Source: Devosia ginsengisoli | GTDB lineage: Bacteria > Pseudomonadota > Alphaproteobacteria > Rhizobiales > Devosiaceae | Assembly (NCBI RefSeq): GCF_007859655.1 | Contig: NZ_CP042304.1 | Span: 1,178,001-1,242,000 of the forward strand | Length of the DNA: 64,000 nt | Direction of reading: 5' to 3' | Shown here: positions 1 through 8,833 of the stretch, one piece after another | Numbering within the stretch: position 1 is the first letter of the stretch | Layout of the letters: each line of letters starts with the position of its first letter | The notes under the pieces: model-generated | Seen by the model: the letters and a program-made list of their open reading frames with translations, nothing else | Told to the model about the DNA's origin: nothing | The model's database searches: none | Position numbers and translations under genes: made by a program

Positions 1-499
1 GTGACAATTGAATGTCGTCCGTCAGCTCCAGCGCATAGGCGGTCGCCCGCCGCGCCCGCGAGCGCACATCATCGGTCGCCAGCGGCCAATTCGCAATGTC
101 TTCCCGCGCCGTCAGCAGGATCGGCCGCTGTTCGCGCATCGACTGGTTGAGCAGGTGGAACAGCCCCGCCTCGTCATAATCCAGCCGGTCCACATCCTCG
201 ACGATGACAGGCACCACGCCCCCTTCGGTCGCCAGCGCCTCGAGGTCGCCCGTGCCGGCATAGCGGGCGCCGCTGCGATCGGCGAAAATCCGTGCCAGAT
301 GCGACTTGCCCGATTTGGCCGGCCCCACCAGCAGCGTCACCGGGTCGGGCCAGTGCGGAAAGGCCATGATGCGGCCATGCGCGAGCGCGTTACCTTTCCC
401 CACCAGGAAGTCGGCCGCGTCATGGGAAGGCGTATGCCCCAGCTCCAGCGTCAGCTGACCCTTGGGCCCGCCATTGTCAGGGTTTGCCGGCAGTGCCAT
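1..499 (-). CDS. hdaA: HdaA/DnaA-related ATPase, 3' end cut by window edge
   Basis: Partial gene; about 166 codons are visible and the C-terminus lies beyond position 1. The translation has a P-loop (GPAKSGKSHLAR, near residue 57) and a Walker B-like VIVEDVDRLD, the layout of the DnaA-like AAA+ proteins Hda/HdaA, which in Caulobacter help convert DnaA-ATP to DnaA-ADP. The N-terminal QLTLEL resembles the clamp-binding QL-containing motif of that family. The ATG at 499 is chosen because GGTGGG precedes it; an in-frame ATG at 511 is possible. The start overlaps the end of perM by about 20 bases, so the two are probably co-transcribed. Family call is confident; the exact start is not. Confidence 0.8.
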   Translation of the reverse strand, partial: MALPANPDNGGPKGQLTLELGHTPSHDAADFLVGKGNALAHGRIMAFPHWPDPVTLLVGPAKSGKSHLARIFADRSGARYAGTGDLEALATEGGVVPVIVEDVDRLDYDEAGLFHLLNQSMREQRPILLTAREDIANWPLATDDVRSRARRATAYALELTDDIQLS

Positions 500-1567
500 C
501 GGGCCCACCATTTCGGCCGAGATAAAGCGTGCTTTCCTTGTATTTGCGCACACCGTAACGCACCAGCACCGAGGCGATAGCCGCCATCGGCACCGCCAGC
601 AGCAGGCCGACAAAGCCGAACAGCGCCCCCAGCCCGAGCAGCGCGAACATCATCCACACCGGATTGATGTTGATCGAGGACCCGACCAGCTTGGGATAAA
701 GAATATTGCCCTCGATGAACTGCCAGAACAGGAAGATGCCGGCCACGGCCGCCACCATCCACACATCGCCCGAATACTGCACGATGGCGATACCGACCGA
801 CAGCCCGAACCCCAGCGCGAAGCCGACAAACGGGATGAAGCTCAGCAGCCCCCGATCAGCCCCACGGCCAGGCCGAAATTCAGCCCGAACAGGCTGAGCG
901 CGGTCGCGTAGAAGGCCGCATCGAGCAGCAGCACGCCGCCCTGCCCCCGGATAACCCCGGCCATCGACTTGTCGATATCGCGCAGGATTGTCTGGATTTC
1001 GCCCTTGTGCTCCTGCGGCAGCAGGCTCTCGATGCCGCGCACCATGCCTTCCCAGTCCAGCAGCATGTAGAATGCCACCACCGGGGTCAGCACCGTAAAG
1101 CCGATCACCGCCGCACCGGTCAGGCCGATATTGACCAGTTCGCCCGGCAGCGTGGCAATGAAACCCAGCGCCTGCCGCGCCAGGTCGTTGATGCTGGTCT
1201 GCACCTGCGCCGCCCGCTCCGGCCCGAGCCATTCGTTGATTTCCGGCGACCAGCGCGCAAACAGCGCCTGCAGGTCCGCCACGAGCGCGGGGGCGCCCCG
1301 CAACAGTTCGATGATCTGCTGGCCGATCAGCGGCACGAACATCAGCAGCACGCTGACCACGATGGTGATGACGCTGAGCAGCACCACGGTCGTCGCCCAG
1401 CCGCGATTGAACCGCCACTTCTGTAACTGATTGACCAGCGGGTTCAGCAGATAGGCCAAAGCCGCGCCGACGATGAATGGCAGCAGGATGCCGCGGAACA
1501 GCCACAGCATCAGCACCAGCACGACGAGAAAGCCGACCCAGATCAGCACTTGATTTCGTAGTGTCAT
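477..1567 (-). pseudogene. perM: AI-2E family transporter / PerM-like permease, frameshifted
   Basis: Two overlapping reading frames together give one complete AI-2E (PerM, UPF0118) permease with several hydrophobic segments. The N-terminal frame starts at ATG 1567 (MTLRNQVLIWVGFLVV) and runs to a TGA just after GLAVGLIGG near 842. The continuation LLSFIPFVGFALGFGLSVG is in the next frame and runs to the stop at 477. Inserting one base in the C5 run at 849-853 restores a single reading frame. Both halves look well conserved, so this is either a very recent mutation or a homopolymer sequencing error; I favour error. It sits upstream of hdaA and divergent from purM. Substrate is unknown; the family exports small molecules or ions. 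Confidence 0.8.
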
Positions 1568-1701
1568 GATGCCGGGCGGCCCTTGCGTCGGTTGGGTTGA
1601 GAAGCTATCAGGCCCTCTAGCTTCCGGCTCCGGCGTTGGCAACCGCCTTGGTCTTCCGGTAACGGCTTTACGCACGCTTTCCCCACTACGGTCCGAGGCC
1701 A

Positions 1702-2778
1702 ATGTCCGATCCGCAAAACCTGCCATCAAACGGTCTCTCATACAAGCAGGCGGGCGTCGATATCGATGCCGGCAATGCACTGGTGGAAGCCATCAAGCCC
1801 GCCATCCGCTCCACGCGCCGCCCCGGCGCCGATGGCGAAATCGGCGGCTTCGGCGGATTGTTCGATCTCAAGGCGGCCGGTTTCACCGATCCGGTCCTGG
1901 TCGCCGCCAATGACGGCGTCGGCACCAAGCTCAAGATCGCCATCGATACCGGCAATCACGGCACCATCGGGCAGGACCTGGTGGCCATGTGCGTCAACGA
2001 CATCATCGTGCAGGGTGCCGAGCCGCTGTTCTTCCTCGACTACTTCGCCACCGGCAAGCTCGATGTGGAACAGGGCACTGCCATTGTGTCAGGCATTGCC
2101 GAAGGCTGCCGCATTGCCGGCTGCGCCCTGATCGGCGGCGAAACCGCCGAAATGCCCGGCATGTATCACGGCAACGATTATGACCTGGCCGGCTTCGCCG
2201 TCGGCGCCGCCGAGCGCGGCACCCTCCTGCCCCGCCCCGATATCGCCGAAGGCGACACCCTGGTCGCCATCGCCTCCTCCGGCGTGCATTCCAACGGCTA
2301 TTCGCTGGTCCGCAAGATCGTCGAGCTCTCAGGCATCGACTGGTACATGGACGCGCCCTTCGCCCCCGGCCAGTCCCTGTCCGAAGCCCTGCTTACCCCC
2401 ACCCGCATCTATGTGAAGCCCTTGCTGTCAGCCCTCAAGGCCGGCATTGGCATCAAGGCGCTGGCCCACATTACCGGCGGCGGCTTCATCGACAATATCC
2501 CCCGCGTCCTGCCCGATCACCTCGCCGCCCATGTCGATCTCGCCGCCATCACCGTGCCCAAGGTTTTCGGCTGGCTCAGCCATGTCGGCGGCATGAGCGA
2601 GCGCGAAATGCTGCGCACCTTCAATTGCGGCGTCGGCATGCTGGTCGCCGTCACCCCCGACGATGCGCAGAAGCTGGTCGACCACCTCACCGCCTCAGGC
2701 GAAACCGCCGCCGTAGTCGGCAGCCTCACCGCCCGTACCGGCGAGCCCGTCACCTTCGACGGCAAGCTGGCGCTGTGA
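1702..2778 (+). CDS. purM: phosphoribosylformylglycinamidine cyclo-ligase
   Basis: AIR synthetase, the fifth step of purine synthesis: ATP-dependent ring closure of FGAM to AIR in the cytoplasm. At 358 residues it is of normal length. It shows the PurM family pattern: an N-terminal [13 protein letters not shown], then NDGVGTKL near residue 70, the MCVNDI segment, and [11 protein letters not shown]. The purN start overlaps its stop, so the two are translationally coupled. The 134-base gap to the divergent perM should hold promoters for both; a loose -35/-10 candidate (TTGGCA at 1636, TAACGG at 1660) is visible but weak. Confidence 0.97.
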   Translation: MSDPQNLPSNGLSYKQAGVDIDAGNALVEAIKPAIRSTRRPGADGEIGGFGGLFDLKAAGFTDPVLVAANDGVGTKLKIAIDTGNHGTIGQDLVAMCVNDIIVQGAEPLFFLDYFATGKLDVEQGTAIVSGIAEGCRIAGCALIGGETAEMPGMYHGNDYDLAGFAVGAAERGTLLPRPDIAEGDTLVAIASSGVHSNGYSLVRKIVELSGIDWYMDAPFAPGQSLSEALLTPTRIYVKPLLSALKAGIGIKALAHITGGGFIDNIPRVLPDHLAAHVDLAAITVPKVFGWLSHVGGMSEREMLRTFNCGVGMLVAVTPDDAQKLVDHLTASGETAAVVGSLTARTGEPVTFDGKLAL

Positions 2779-3353
2779 GCCGCAAGCGCGTTGCCATCCT
2801 GATTTCGGGCCGCGGTTCCAACATGTCGGCGCTGATCGAGGCCGCAAGAGCCCCCGATTACCCCGCCGAAATTGTCGGCGTGCTCTCCAATCGCGCCGCC
2901 GCCCCCGGCCTCGCCATTGCCGCCGCCGACGGCATCGCCACGGCCTCCCTCGCCCAGAGCAAATTCCCCAGCCGGGACATGTTCGAAGACGTCATGACCC
3001 AGATCCTCGAAAGCTGGAATGTGGACATCGTCTGCCTCGCCGGCTTCATGCGCATCCTGGGCGACGACTTCGTCAATCGCTGGGCCGGCAGGATGATCAA
3101 CATCCACCCCTCCCTGCTGCCCCTCTACAAGGGCCTCCACACCCACGAACGCGCGCTGGCCGACGGCGCAAAAGTCCACGGCTGCACCGTCCATTTCGTC
3201 ACGCCCGGCCTCGACGAAGGCGCCCCCATCCTGCAAGCCGAAGTCCCGGTCCTGCCAGGCGACACCCCCGAAACCCTCGCCACCCGCATCCTGGTCGAGG
3301 AACACCGCATCTACCCCCAGGCCCTCCGCCTGCTGGCAAGCGGCGCGATTTAG
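2775..3353 (+). CDS. purN: phosphoribosylglycinamide formyltransferase
   Basis: GAR transformylase, which moves a formyl group from 10-formyl-THF to GAR in purine synthesis. The start is a GTG at 2775 that overlaps the purM TGA, giving 192 residues, the usual PurN length. Visible motifs are the N-terminal Rossmann [11 protein letters not shown], the catalytic region [13 protein letters not shown] with its conserved Asn and His, and [13 protein letters not shown] containing the catalytic Asp. Clustering with purM is common in Alphaproteobacteria and supports coupled expression. A longer in-frame extension reaches back into purM but does not look like protein, so the GTG is preferred. Confidence 0.95.
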   Translation: MSRKRVAILISGRGSNMSALIEAARAPDYPAEIVGVLSNRAAAPGLAIAAADGIATASLAQSKFPSRDMFEDVMTQILESWNVDIVCLAGFMRILGDDFVNRWAGRMINIHPSLLPLYKGLHTHERALADGAKVHGCTVHFVTPGLDEGAPILQAEVPVLPGDTPETLATRILVEEHRIYPQALRLLASGAI

Positions 3354-3373
3354 CACGATAGCTCCCCAACCCC

Positions 3374-3464
3374 GGTGTCATCTCGGCCTTGAGCCGGGAT
3401 CCATCCTGAGATGTCGCCGCCGACATGATCGGAGGATGGGCCCCGGCTCAAGGCCGGGGTGACA
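3374..3464. repeat. palindromic intergenic repeat, family A
   Basis: Inverted repeat downstream of purN. The left arm holds TGTCATCTCGGCCTTGAGCC and the right arm CCGGCTCAAGGCCGGGGTGA, about 90 bases end to end. A related copy lies at 18096-18219. It looks like a REP-type mobile palindrome at the end of an operon; folding in RNA could also stop or protect the transcript. Confidence 0.75.
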
Positions 3465-3507
3465 TTGAGCAAGGGGCACAATCTCGCCAAACGCGATCTA
3501 CCCTATC

Positions 3508-3541
3508 ACCGATTTTGATCGCCCCCATCGTCAAAATCGGT
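3508..3541. promoter_or_regulatory. perfect 11-bp inverted repeat upstream of EamA gene
   Basis: ACCGATTTTGA at 3508-3518 is perfectly complemented by TCAAAATCGGT at 3531-3541 with a 12-base spacer, 53 bases before the first EamA start codon. There is no T-run after it, so it is more likely an operator or leader hairpin than a terminator. Role is inference. Confidence 0.4.
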
Positions 3542-3594
3542 TCGACCTTTGTTCTCCCCAGGCGTAGCGTCCGCTTCCGACAAGGGGAATCGCC

Positions 3595-4485
3595 ATGGCT
3601 TCGCGCGACTGGTTCTGGATCATCCTGCTGGGCGCCATCTGGGGCTGCTCGTTCATTTTCAATGCCGTGCTGATCCGCGAGATCGGCCCGCTCTGGGTCA
3701 CCAGCTTCCGCGTGGCCATTGGCGCGCTGGGCTGCTGGCTGGTCATGCTCGCTTTGCGCAAGCCGATCCCGCGCGATCCCGCTCTGTGGCTGCAGCTGGG
3801 CCTGCTCGGCGTCGTGGCCTATGCCATCCCCTTCGCGCTCTTCCCGCTGGCCCAGGCCCATTTGGCCAGCGGTATCGCCGCCATCATCAATGCCCTGACC
3901 CCGATGGTCACGGCGCTGATTTCCCATTTCTGGATCGGCGGCGAAAAGGCCACCCGCACCAAGTTCACCGGCGTCGCCATCGGCTTTCTCGGCGCGGCCC
4001 TGCTCGTGTCCCCCGCCCTGTCCTCGGGCGGCAGTTCCCATCTCTGGGCCGTCGCCGCCTGCCTGGGCGCCACCCTGTGCTACGCCCTCACCCTCAACAT
4101 CACCCGCAGCTACAAGCATGTCGAGCCGACCGCCTTCGCCTCGATCGCTTTGACCGGCGCGGCTGTGATCGCCATACCCGTTGCCTTCTTCACCGAGGGC
4201 GTGCCCGTCATGACCCGGCCGGAAACCTGGGGTGCGGCGCTGGCCATTGGCCTACTGTCCACCGCCTTCACCTTCCAGATCATGTACCGCATCCTGCCGC
4301 GCGTCGGGGCGACCAATTTCGCCACCACCACCTTCATCGCGCCGATTTCGGCGCTGATCCTCGGCGTCACCCTGCTCGGCGAAACCATCCTGCCCATCCA
4401 GGTCGCCGGCATGCTGGTGATCTTCCTCGGCCTGCTGTTCATCGATGGCCGCATCGGCGCCATCTGGCGCCGCGCCGCCGCCTGA
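3595..4485 (+). CDS. EamA/DMT family transporter (first of tandem pair)
   Basis: Inner-membrane drug/metabolite transporter of the EamA (RhaT/DMT) type, 296 residues with about ten hydrophobic segments arranged as two EamA repeats. The start of each half is recognisable (WGCSFIFNAVLIREIGPLW near residue 15, and a second glycine-rich repeat near residue 155). An AGGGGA ribosome site precedes ATG 3595. The following gene is a paralogue beginning 13 bases after this stop, so the pair forms an operon and may work together or be a recent duplication. The substrate cannot be told from sequence; metabolite or amino-acid export is typical of the family. Confidence 0.9.
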   Translation: MASRDWFWIILLGAIWGCSFIFNAVLIREIGPLWVTSFRVAIGALGCWLVMLALRKPIPRDPALWLQLGLLGVVAYAIPFALFPLAQAHLASGIAAIINALTPMVTALISHFWIGGEKATRTKFTGVAIGFLGAALLVSPALSSGGSSHLWAVAACLGATLCYALTLNITRSYKHVEPTAFASIALTGAAVIAIPVAFFTEGVPVMTRPETWGAALAIGLLSTAFTFQIMYRILPRVGATNFATTTFIAPISALILGVTLLGETILPIQVAGMLVIFLGLLFIDGRIGAIWRRAAA

Positions 4486-4498
4486 CCGGAGACCATCC

Positions 4499-5386
4499 AT
4501 GCCCCTGCGCTATTGGCTTCTCATCATCATGCTCGGCGCGGTCTGGGGCTGCTCCTTCCTGTTCAACGCCATCCTGATCCGCGAAATCAGCCCGCTCTGG
4601 GTCTCGGCGGGCCGCGTCACCATCGGCGCTGCAATCTGCTGGGTCTATTTCCTCGCCATGCGCAAGACTCTGCCCAATGACTGGCGCATCTATGCCCAGT
4701 TGCTGGTCCTCGGCATTCTCAACTATGCCATTCCCTTCGCGCTCTTCCCCTTTGCCGAGCAGACCGTAGCCAGCGGCATTGTCGGCGTCATCAATGGCCT
4801 CACCCCGATGAGCACCGTCATCGTCTCCCAGCTCTGGCCCGGTGGCGAAAAGGCCACCTGGAACAAGGTGGTCGGCGTCATCATCGGCTTTATCGGCGCC
4901 GTCATCCTGGCTTTCCCCTCGCTGGGCGCTGGCGCCTCGGCCCAGGTCATCGGCCTCCTCGCCGCCATGGGCGCCACCCTCTGCTACGCACTCACCCTCA
5001 ACTATGCCCGCCGCTTCAGGGATATCGACTCCGCCGCCGTCGCCACCTGCTCGCTGACCGGGGCGGCCCTGCTGTCAGTTCCCGTGGCCCTGCTGTTCAG
5101 CGGCATGCCGGTCATCACCCGCCCCGAAACCTGGGGCGCGCTTTTTGGCATCGGCGCCTTTTCCACCAGCATCAGCTTCCTGCTGGTCTATTGGCTGCTG
5201 CCGCGCGTCGGCGCCACCAATCTGTCGCTCAACACCTTCATCACCCCCATCTCGGCCATCCTGCTCGGCGCGCTGGTGCTGCACGAACGCCTCGACCCGG
5301 CCCATATCGCGGGCATTGTGGTGATTTTCATCGGCCTGATCTTCATGGATGGCAGGCTGGTTCGTCGGCGCACCGCCGCGGCTTAG
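4499..5386 (+). CDS. EamA/DMT family transporter (second of tandem pair)
   Basis: Paralogue of the preceding gene, 295 residues, again about ten membrane segments. The N-terminal WGCSFLFNAILIREISPLW nearly matches its neighbour, and similarity continues through EKATWNKVVGVIIGFIGA and PRVGATNLSLNTFITPISA. The ATG at 4499 follows a GGAGACC ribosome site; an upstream in-frame ATG inside the first gene is ignored. The two genes differ enough to have diverged in substrate. The protein ends with a short basic tail (RRRTAAA). Substrate unknown. Confidence 0.9.
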   Translation: MPLRYWLLIIMLGAVWGCSFLFNAILIREISPLWVSAGRVTIGAAICWVYFLAMRKTLPNDWRIYAQLLVLGILNYAIPFALFPFAEQTVASGIVGVINGLTPMSTVIVSQLWPGGEKATWNKVVGVIIGFIGAVILAFPSLGAGASAQVIGLLAAMGATLCYALTLNYARRFRDIDSAAVATCSLTGAALLSVPVALLFSGMPVITRPETWGALFGIGAFSTSISFLLVYWLLPRVGATNLSLNTFITPISAILLGALVLHERLDPAHIAGIVVIFIGLIFMDGRLVRRRTAAA

Positions 5387-5432
5387 CGGGAACTGCCGCG
5401 CAAGCTGTCCGTTGCTCCCTCAGGAGCATGCC

Positions 5433-5639
5433 ATGAACCAGCCCAGACCCGATATCGATCCGCGCCCGCAGCCGGAAATCATTCCGCAGCCCGAGCCCGC
5501 GCCGCCGCAGCCCGTCAATCCGGTGCCCCCGCATCCCCAGGAACTGCCGGATACCCCGCAGCCCGTCGAGGATCCGACGCCGGGCCAGCCGGCGCCCGAA
5601 CCGGGTCCCGGCACGGATCAACCGCCGACACGGAGTTGA
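5433..5639 (+). CDS. small proline-rich disordered protein
   Basis: A 68-residue reading frame preceded by CAGGAG. It is made almost entirely of Pro, Glu, Gln and Asp in a loose repeat (PRPDIDPRPQPEIIPQPEP at the start), with no hydrophobic segment, signal peptide or cysteine. It is expected to be unstructured. It follows the EamA pair and overlaps the next small proline-rich gene, so the two probably form a unit. I do not recognise a family and assign no function. The strong biased composition could also reflect low-complexity DNA, so coding status is probable rather than certain. Confidence 0.55.
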   Translation: MNQPRPDIDPRPQPEIIPQPEPAPPQPVNPVPPHPQELPDTPQPVEDPTPGQPAPEPGPGTDQPPTRS

Positions 5640-5641
5640 TG

Positions 5642-5824
5642 ATGGCAAAGGACCACAAACCCGACAAACCCAAGGCGCCACCGCCCGACCGGGTCCCCGC
5701 AATGCCCGTCGGCCTGCCGACCGGCGATGCCGAGCACCCGCATACATCGCCGCTGCGTCACGGCGAAAAGGAACCCATCGATCCCAATCTGCCGCCCGAG
5801 CCGGAGAATGATCCCAACCCCTAG
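5642..5824 (+). CDS. small proline-rich hypothetical protein
   Basis: About 60 residues starting MAKDHKPDKPKAPPPDR and ending EPENDPNP. It is hydrophilic and proline-rich with a basic N-terminus, and has no membrane segment. GGAG at 5632 is six bases before ATG 5642; an ATG at 5639 and a TTG at 5636 are alternatives. It directly follows the other proline-rich gene, almost overlapping it. No family recognised. Similar short proline/acid-rich frames occur as uncharacterised proteins in related bacteria (from memory, not checked). Confidence 0.55.
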   Translation: MAKDHKPDKPKAPPPDRVPAMPVGLPTGDAEHPHTSPLRHGEKEPIDPNLPPEPENDPNP

Positions 5825-5835
5825 GGAAATCCCCC

Positions 5836-5931
5836 AGTAGCCCTCATGGTGAGCCCGTCGAACCACGAGGCGTGGCACCAGGCCTCCACCAACCCGACCT
5901 CATGGTTCGACAAGCTCACCATGAGGTCTCC
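5836..5931. repeat. palindromic intergenic repeat, family B
   Basis: Inverted repeat between the proline-rich genes and gatB. One arm reads GTAGCCCTCATGGTGAGCCC then GTCGAACCACGAGG, the other CCTCATGGTTCGACAAGCTC then ACCATGAGG. Further copies lie at 9591-9722, 13118-13162, 17978-18078 and 20031-20144. It is a REP-like dispersed element at operon ends. Confidence 0.8.
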
Positions 5932-5941
5932 AGGGCCTTCG

Positions 5942-7441
5942 CTATTCGATGCCGAGCTTCTGCTTCATCAGATCGCTCAGCGCCTGCGGGTTGGCCTTGC
6001 CGCCCGAGGCCTTCATGGCCTGGCCGACGAACCAGCCGATCATGGTCGGCTTGGCCTTGACCTTCTCCACCTGGTCGGGATTGGCGGCGATGATCTCGTC
6101 GACGATCTTTTCGATCGCTCCCATATCGGTTACCTGCTTCATGCCGCGGCGCTCGACGATCTCTGATGGTTCGCCCTCGGGCTCCTCGGCAATGATCACC
6201 TGCAGCAGGTCCTTGGCGCCCTTGGACGAAATCGTTCCCGCCGCCACCAGGTCGACGATCCCGGCAATCTGGCTCGGCTTGAGATGGGTTTCCCACACCG
6301 CCAGCCCCTGGCTGTTGGCATAGGCCGCCACATCGGCATTGAGGATATTGGCCACGGCCTTGCCATCGCGCTTGCCGCCGCCAAAACCCACGCAGCTCTC
6401 GTAATAATCCGCCGTCTCGTGATCCAGCGTCAGCACCATGGCGTCATAGGCGGTCACGCCATACTCGCCCACGAAGCGCGCCTTCTTCTCATCCGGCAGT
6501 TCCGGCAGCTTCTCGGCCAGCATCGCAATGAACGCGTCATCGAATTCCAGCGGCAGCAGGTCCGGATCGGGGAAGTAGCGATAGTCATGCGCTTCTTCCT
6601 TGGAGCGCATCGAACGCGTCTCGCCCAGCTTGGGGTCGAACAGCCGCGTCTCCTGGTCGATACTGCCGCCATCTTCCAGAATGTCGATCTGCCGCCGTGC
6701 CTCATATTCGATAGCCTGGCCGGCAAACCGGATCGAGTTCACATTCTTGATTTCGCAACGCGTACCGAATTCGCCACCCGGCTTGCGCACCGACACGTTC
6801 ACGTCGGCGCGCATGGAGCCCTGCTCCATATTGCCGTCGCAGGTACCCAGATACCGCAAAATGGTCCGCAGCTTGCCCAGATATTCCTTGGCTTCTTCAG
6901 ACGAGCGCAGGTCCGGCTTGCTGACGATTTCCATCAGCGCCACGCCCGAGCGGTTGAGGTCGACAAAGCTCATATTCGGATGCTGGTCATGGATCGACTT
7001 GCCCGCATCCTGTTCCAGATGCAGCCGCTCGATGCCGATCTCGATCTGCCCGTCCGGCATGTCGAGCAACACCTTGCCCTCGCCCACGATGGGGTCCTTG
7101 AACTGGGATATCTGGTAGCCCTGCGGCAGGTCCGGATAGAAATAGTTCTTCCGGTCGAACACGCTGCGCTTGTTGATCGCCGCCTTCAGCCCCAGCCCGG
7201 TGCGCACGGCCTGCCGCACGCATTCCTCGTTGATAACAGGCAGCATGCCCGGCATGGCCGCATCCACGAACGACACGTTGGCATTGGGCGGATTGCCGAA
7301 CTCAGTGGAAGACCCCGAGAACAGCTTGCTCTCCGACGTCACCTGGGCATGCACTTCCATGCCGATAATGACCTCCCAGTCACCGGTCGAGCCGGCAATG
7401 AAGCTCTTGGGATTGGGCGTGCGCGTGTCGATAAGGGTCAA
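5942..7441 (-). CDS. gatB: Asp-tRNA(Asn)/Glu-tRNA(Gln) amidotransferase subunit B
   Basis: GatB of the GatCAB amidotransferase, which turns mischarged Glu-tRNA(Gln) and Asp-tRNA(Asn) into the correct amide forms. It carries the kinase-like core beginning [14 protein letters not shown], the [15 protein letters not shown] motif, RADVNVS, and a C-terminal YqeY/GatB tail domain ([17 protein letters not shown]) that recognises tRNA. The start is placed at a TTG at 7441 (MTLIDTRTP), preceded by AGGA; this matches the family's usual N-terminus. A longer frame to TTG 7477 lacks a ribosome site. gatB is alone here, while gatA and gatC lie about 2-5 kb downstream on the window coordinates. Confidence 0.96.
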   Translation of the reverse strand: MTLIDTRTPNPKSFIAGSTGDWEVIIGMEVHAQVTSESKLFSGSSTEFGNPPNANVSFVDAAMPGMLPVINEECVRQAVRTGLGLKAAINKRSVFDRKNYFYPDLPQGYQISQFKDPIVGEGKVLLDMPDGQIEIGIERLHLEQDAGKSIHDQHPNMSFVDLNRSGVALMEIVSKPDLRSSEEAKEYLGKLRTILRYLGTCDGNMEQGSMRADVNVSVRKPGGEFGTRCEIKNVNSIRFAGQAIEYEARRQIDILEDGGSIDQETRLFDPKLGETRSMRSKEEAHDYRYFPDPDLLPLEFDDAFIAMLAEKLPELPDEKKARFVGEYGVTAYDAMVLTLDHETADYYESCVGFGGGKRDGKAVANILNADVAAYANSQGLAVWETHLKPSQIAGIVDLVAAGTISSKGAKDLLQVIIAEEPEGEPSEIVERRGMKQVTDMGAIEKIVDEIIAANPDQVEKVKAKPTMIGWFVGQAMKASGGKANPQALSDLMKQKLGIE

Positions 7442-7512
7442 TTGAACGTCCTGAGGCGATGCAAGTTTTGCTTTCAAAACGCATAGTTGGAAGGTCGCCG
7501 CGATGCAACGCC

Positions 7513-7697
7513 TCTTCCCCTCTCCCCTTGAGGGAGAGGGACGATATTTCTGCGTTCAGCAGAAATATCAGGGTGAGGGGTGCTGCGCTCGCCCATGCTT
7601 CAATGTTGGCGGAAACAACCCCTCATCCGCCCGGAGCCTGTCTTCGGGCGCTACGCGACCCGGAGGGGCACCTTCTCCCTCAAGGGGAGAAGGAAAG
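7513..7697. repeat. compound inverted repeat, family C
   Basis: Outer arms CCTCTCCCCTTGAGGGAGAG at the left and CTTCTCCCTCAAGGGGAGAA at the right enclose a second perfect 11-bp hairpin, GATATTTCTGC / GCAGAAATATC, around 7543-7569. It lies between gatB and the GNAT gene. No reading frame in it is convincing. A related pyrimidine/purine-rich palindrome is at 23954-24059. Confidence 0.7.
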
Positions 7698-7703
7698 AAA
7701 GGA

Positions 7704-8216
7704 CTAGTCCTCGTCCTCGATCTCCCCCTCGAACGGGTTCAGCCTTTTCTCCAGATGCACGCTCATGAACGGCTCATGCGCCGCCCGTCCGTCCGGCCGC
7801 AGCGCCAATATCCGATAGCCCTGCTTCTCGTAAAACCGCACCGCCCGCACATTGTCGGCCGGCGTTTCCAGTTGCACCCGTTCGGCGCCTTCCAGCTCCA
7901 GCATGCTCTCCATGCGCCGCAGCAGCGTCGAGCCCAGCCCGTGCCCCTGCAATTCCGGCATCACGAAAAGATAGGGAATATAGGCCCGCCGCGCCGAGCG
8001 CGAACACCAGGCCACCACGATCCCGTCCACCTCGGCCACGATGATCCGGCTCAGCGTTTCGGCCACCGCCTGCGCCAGCCGGCGCTGCTCGGCCTGCTTC
8101 ATGCCGGGCTGTTCGGTCAACAGCGGAAAAATTCCGCTCTCCCAGGCGCGATAGGCAATATCGGCCAGCCGGCGGGCATCGGACGTTTCAGCCTTGCGAA
8201 TGGAAATGCCCGCCAT
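7704..8216 (-). CDS. GNAT family N-acetyltransferase
   Basis: A 170-residue GNAT acetyltransferase. The acetyl-CoA motif A is clear: YIPYLFVMPELQGHGLGSTL, with the Q/R-x-x-G-x-G/A loop as QGHGLG near residue 92, followed by the motif B segment AVRFYEKQGYRI. The C-terminus is acidic (EGEIEDED). AGGAGG lies just before ATG 8216. It is downstream of and co-directional with the chorismate mutase gene, 59 bases apart. Substrate unknown. E. coli yjhQ, the antitoxin partner of yjhX, is also a GNAT protein and a yjhX-like gene lies nearby, but the two are separated and divergent here, so that link is only a possibility. Confidence 0.88.
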   Translation of the reverse strand: MAGISIRKAETSDARRLADIAYRAWESGIFPLLTEQPGMKQAEQRRLAQAVAETLSRIIVAEVDGIVVAWCSRSARRAYIPYLFVMPELQGHGLGSTLLRRMESMLELEGAERVQLETPADNVRAVRFYEKQGYRILALRPDGRAAHEPFMSVHLEKRLNPFEGEIEDED

Positions 8217-8275
8217 GATGACCTCCTAGGACTGCTCGACAGTCAACTCAGGTCGAGCCGGGTGCCGATTGGTCC

Positions 8276-8584
8276 CTAGCGGCGCCGCGCCGCGATGATG
8301 CCCTTCTCGTAGTTGATGTTCCAGTCGATCAGGGTCCGCCACACAAGTTCGGCCTGATCCTCGTCGAGATCAAGGGCCAAACTGCGGTCGCGTACTTTGG
8401 CAATCACCGCCTCGATGCGGGCCGGGTCGCGCGCCTCATGCGGATCGGTCTTGATCTGCGCCATCCGCGTCACATAGCGGTGCCGCTCGGCAAACAGGTT
8501 CAGCAGCGCCTGGTCCACGCGGTCGATCTCGACGCGGACGTCATCCTTGGTTTCGCAGGCTTCGGGCGATTTTGGTGCGGTCAC
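8276..8584 (-). CDS. chorismate mutase (AroQ type)
   Basis: A 102-residue all-helical chorismate mutase, converting chorismate to prephenate for Phe/Tyr synthesis. The AroQ pattern is visible: VRVEIDRVDQALLNLFAERH with the catalytic Arg near residue 17, RMAQIK with the conserved Lys, and RDPARIEAVIAKVR in the second helix. The start is GTG 8584. The protein has no attached prephenate dehydratase or dehydrogenase domain. It is divergent from the yjhX-like gene and probably co-transcribed with the downstream GNAT gene. Confidence 0.9.
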   Translation of the reverse strand: MTAPKSPEACETKDDVRVEIDRVDQALLNLFAERHRYVTRMAQIKTDPHEARDPARIEAVIAKVRDRSLALDLDEDQAELVWRTLIDWNINYEKGIIAARRR

Positions 8585-8715
8585 AGCAGGTTCCAGTCAG
8601 TTTCGTTGTTGCTGGTTTGCACCGCCCCGGCCGCGATTTCAACCGCCCGCCTTGCGCAATTGGTCTATCCGGCGCTATCAAACCCACATGTCTAGTCAGT
8701 CTGAAACCGCCTGAA

Positions 8716-8738
8716 GCCCCGTCCATCTGCGACGGGGC
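8716..8738. repeat. 8-bp inverted repeat in divergent spacer
   Basis: GCCCCGTC and GACGGGGC separated by seven bases, in the 249-base spacer between chorismate mutase and the yjhX-like gene. There is no T-run. It could be an operator or a leader hairpin of the yjhX-like gene; nothing else in the spacer stands out. Confidence 0.35.
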
Positions 8739-8833
8739 ATGAATGAACCAGTCGCCCGCCGCGCGTGATGCCGTCGGGAGATCAAGTTTGTTCGCGGATC
8801 TCTGATCCGCCGCCAACAGGCAACTGACTTTCC

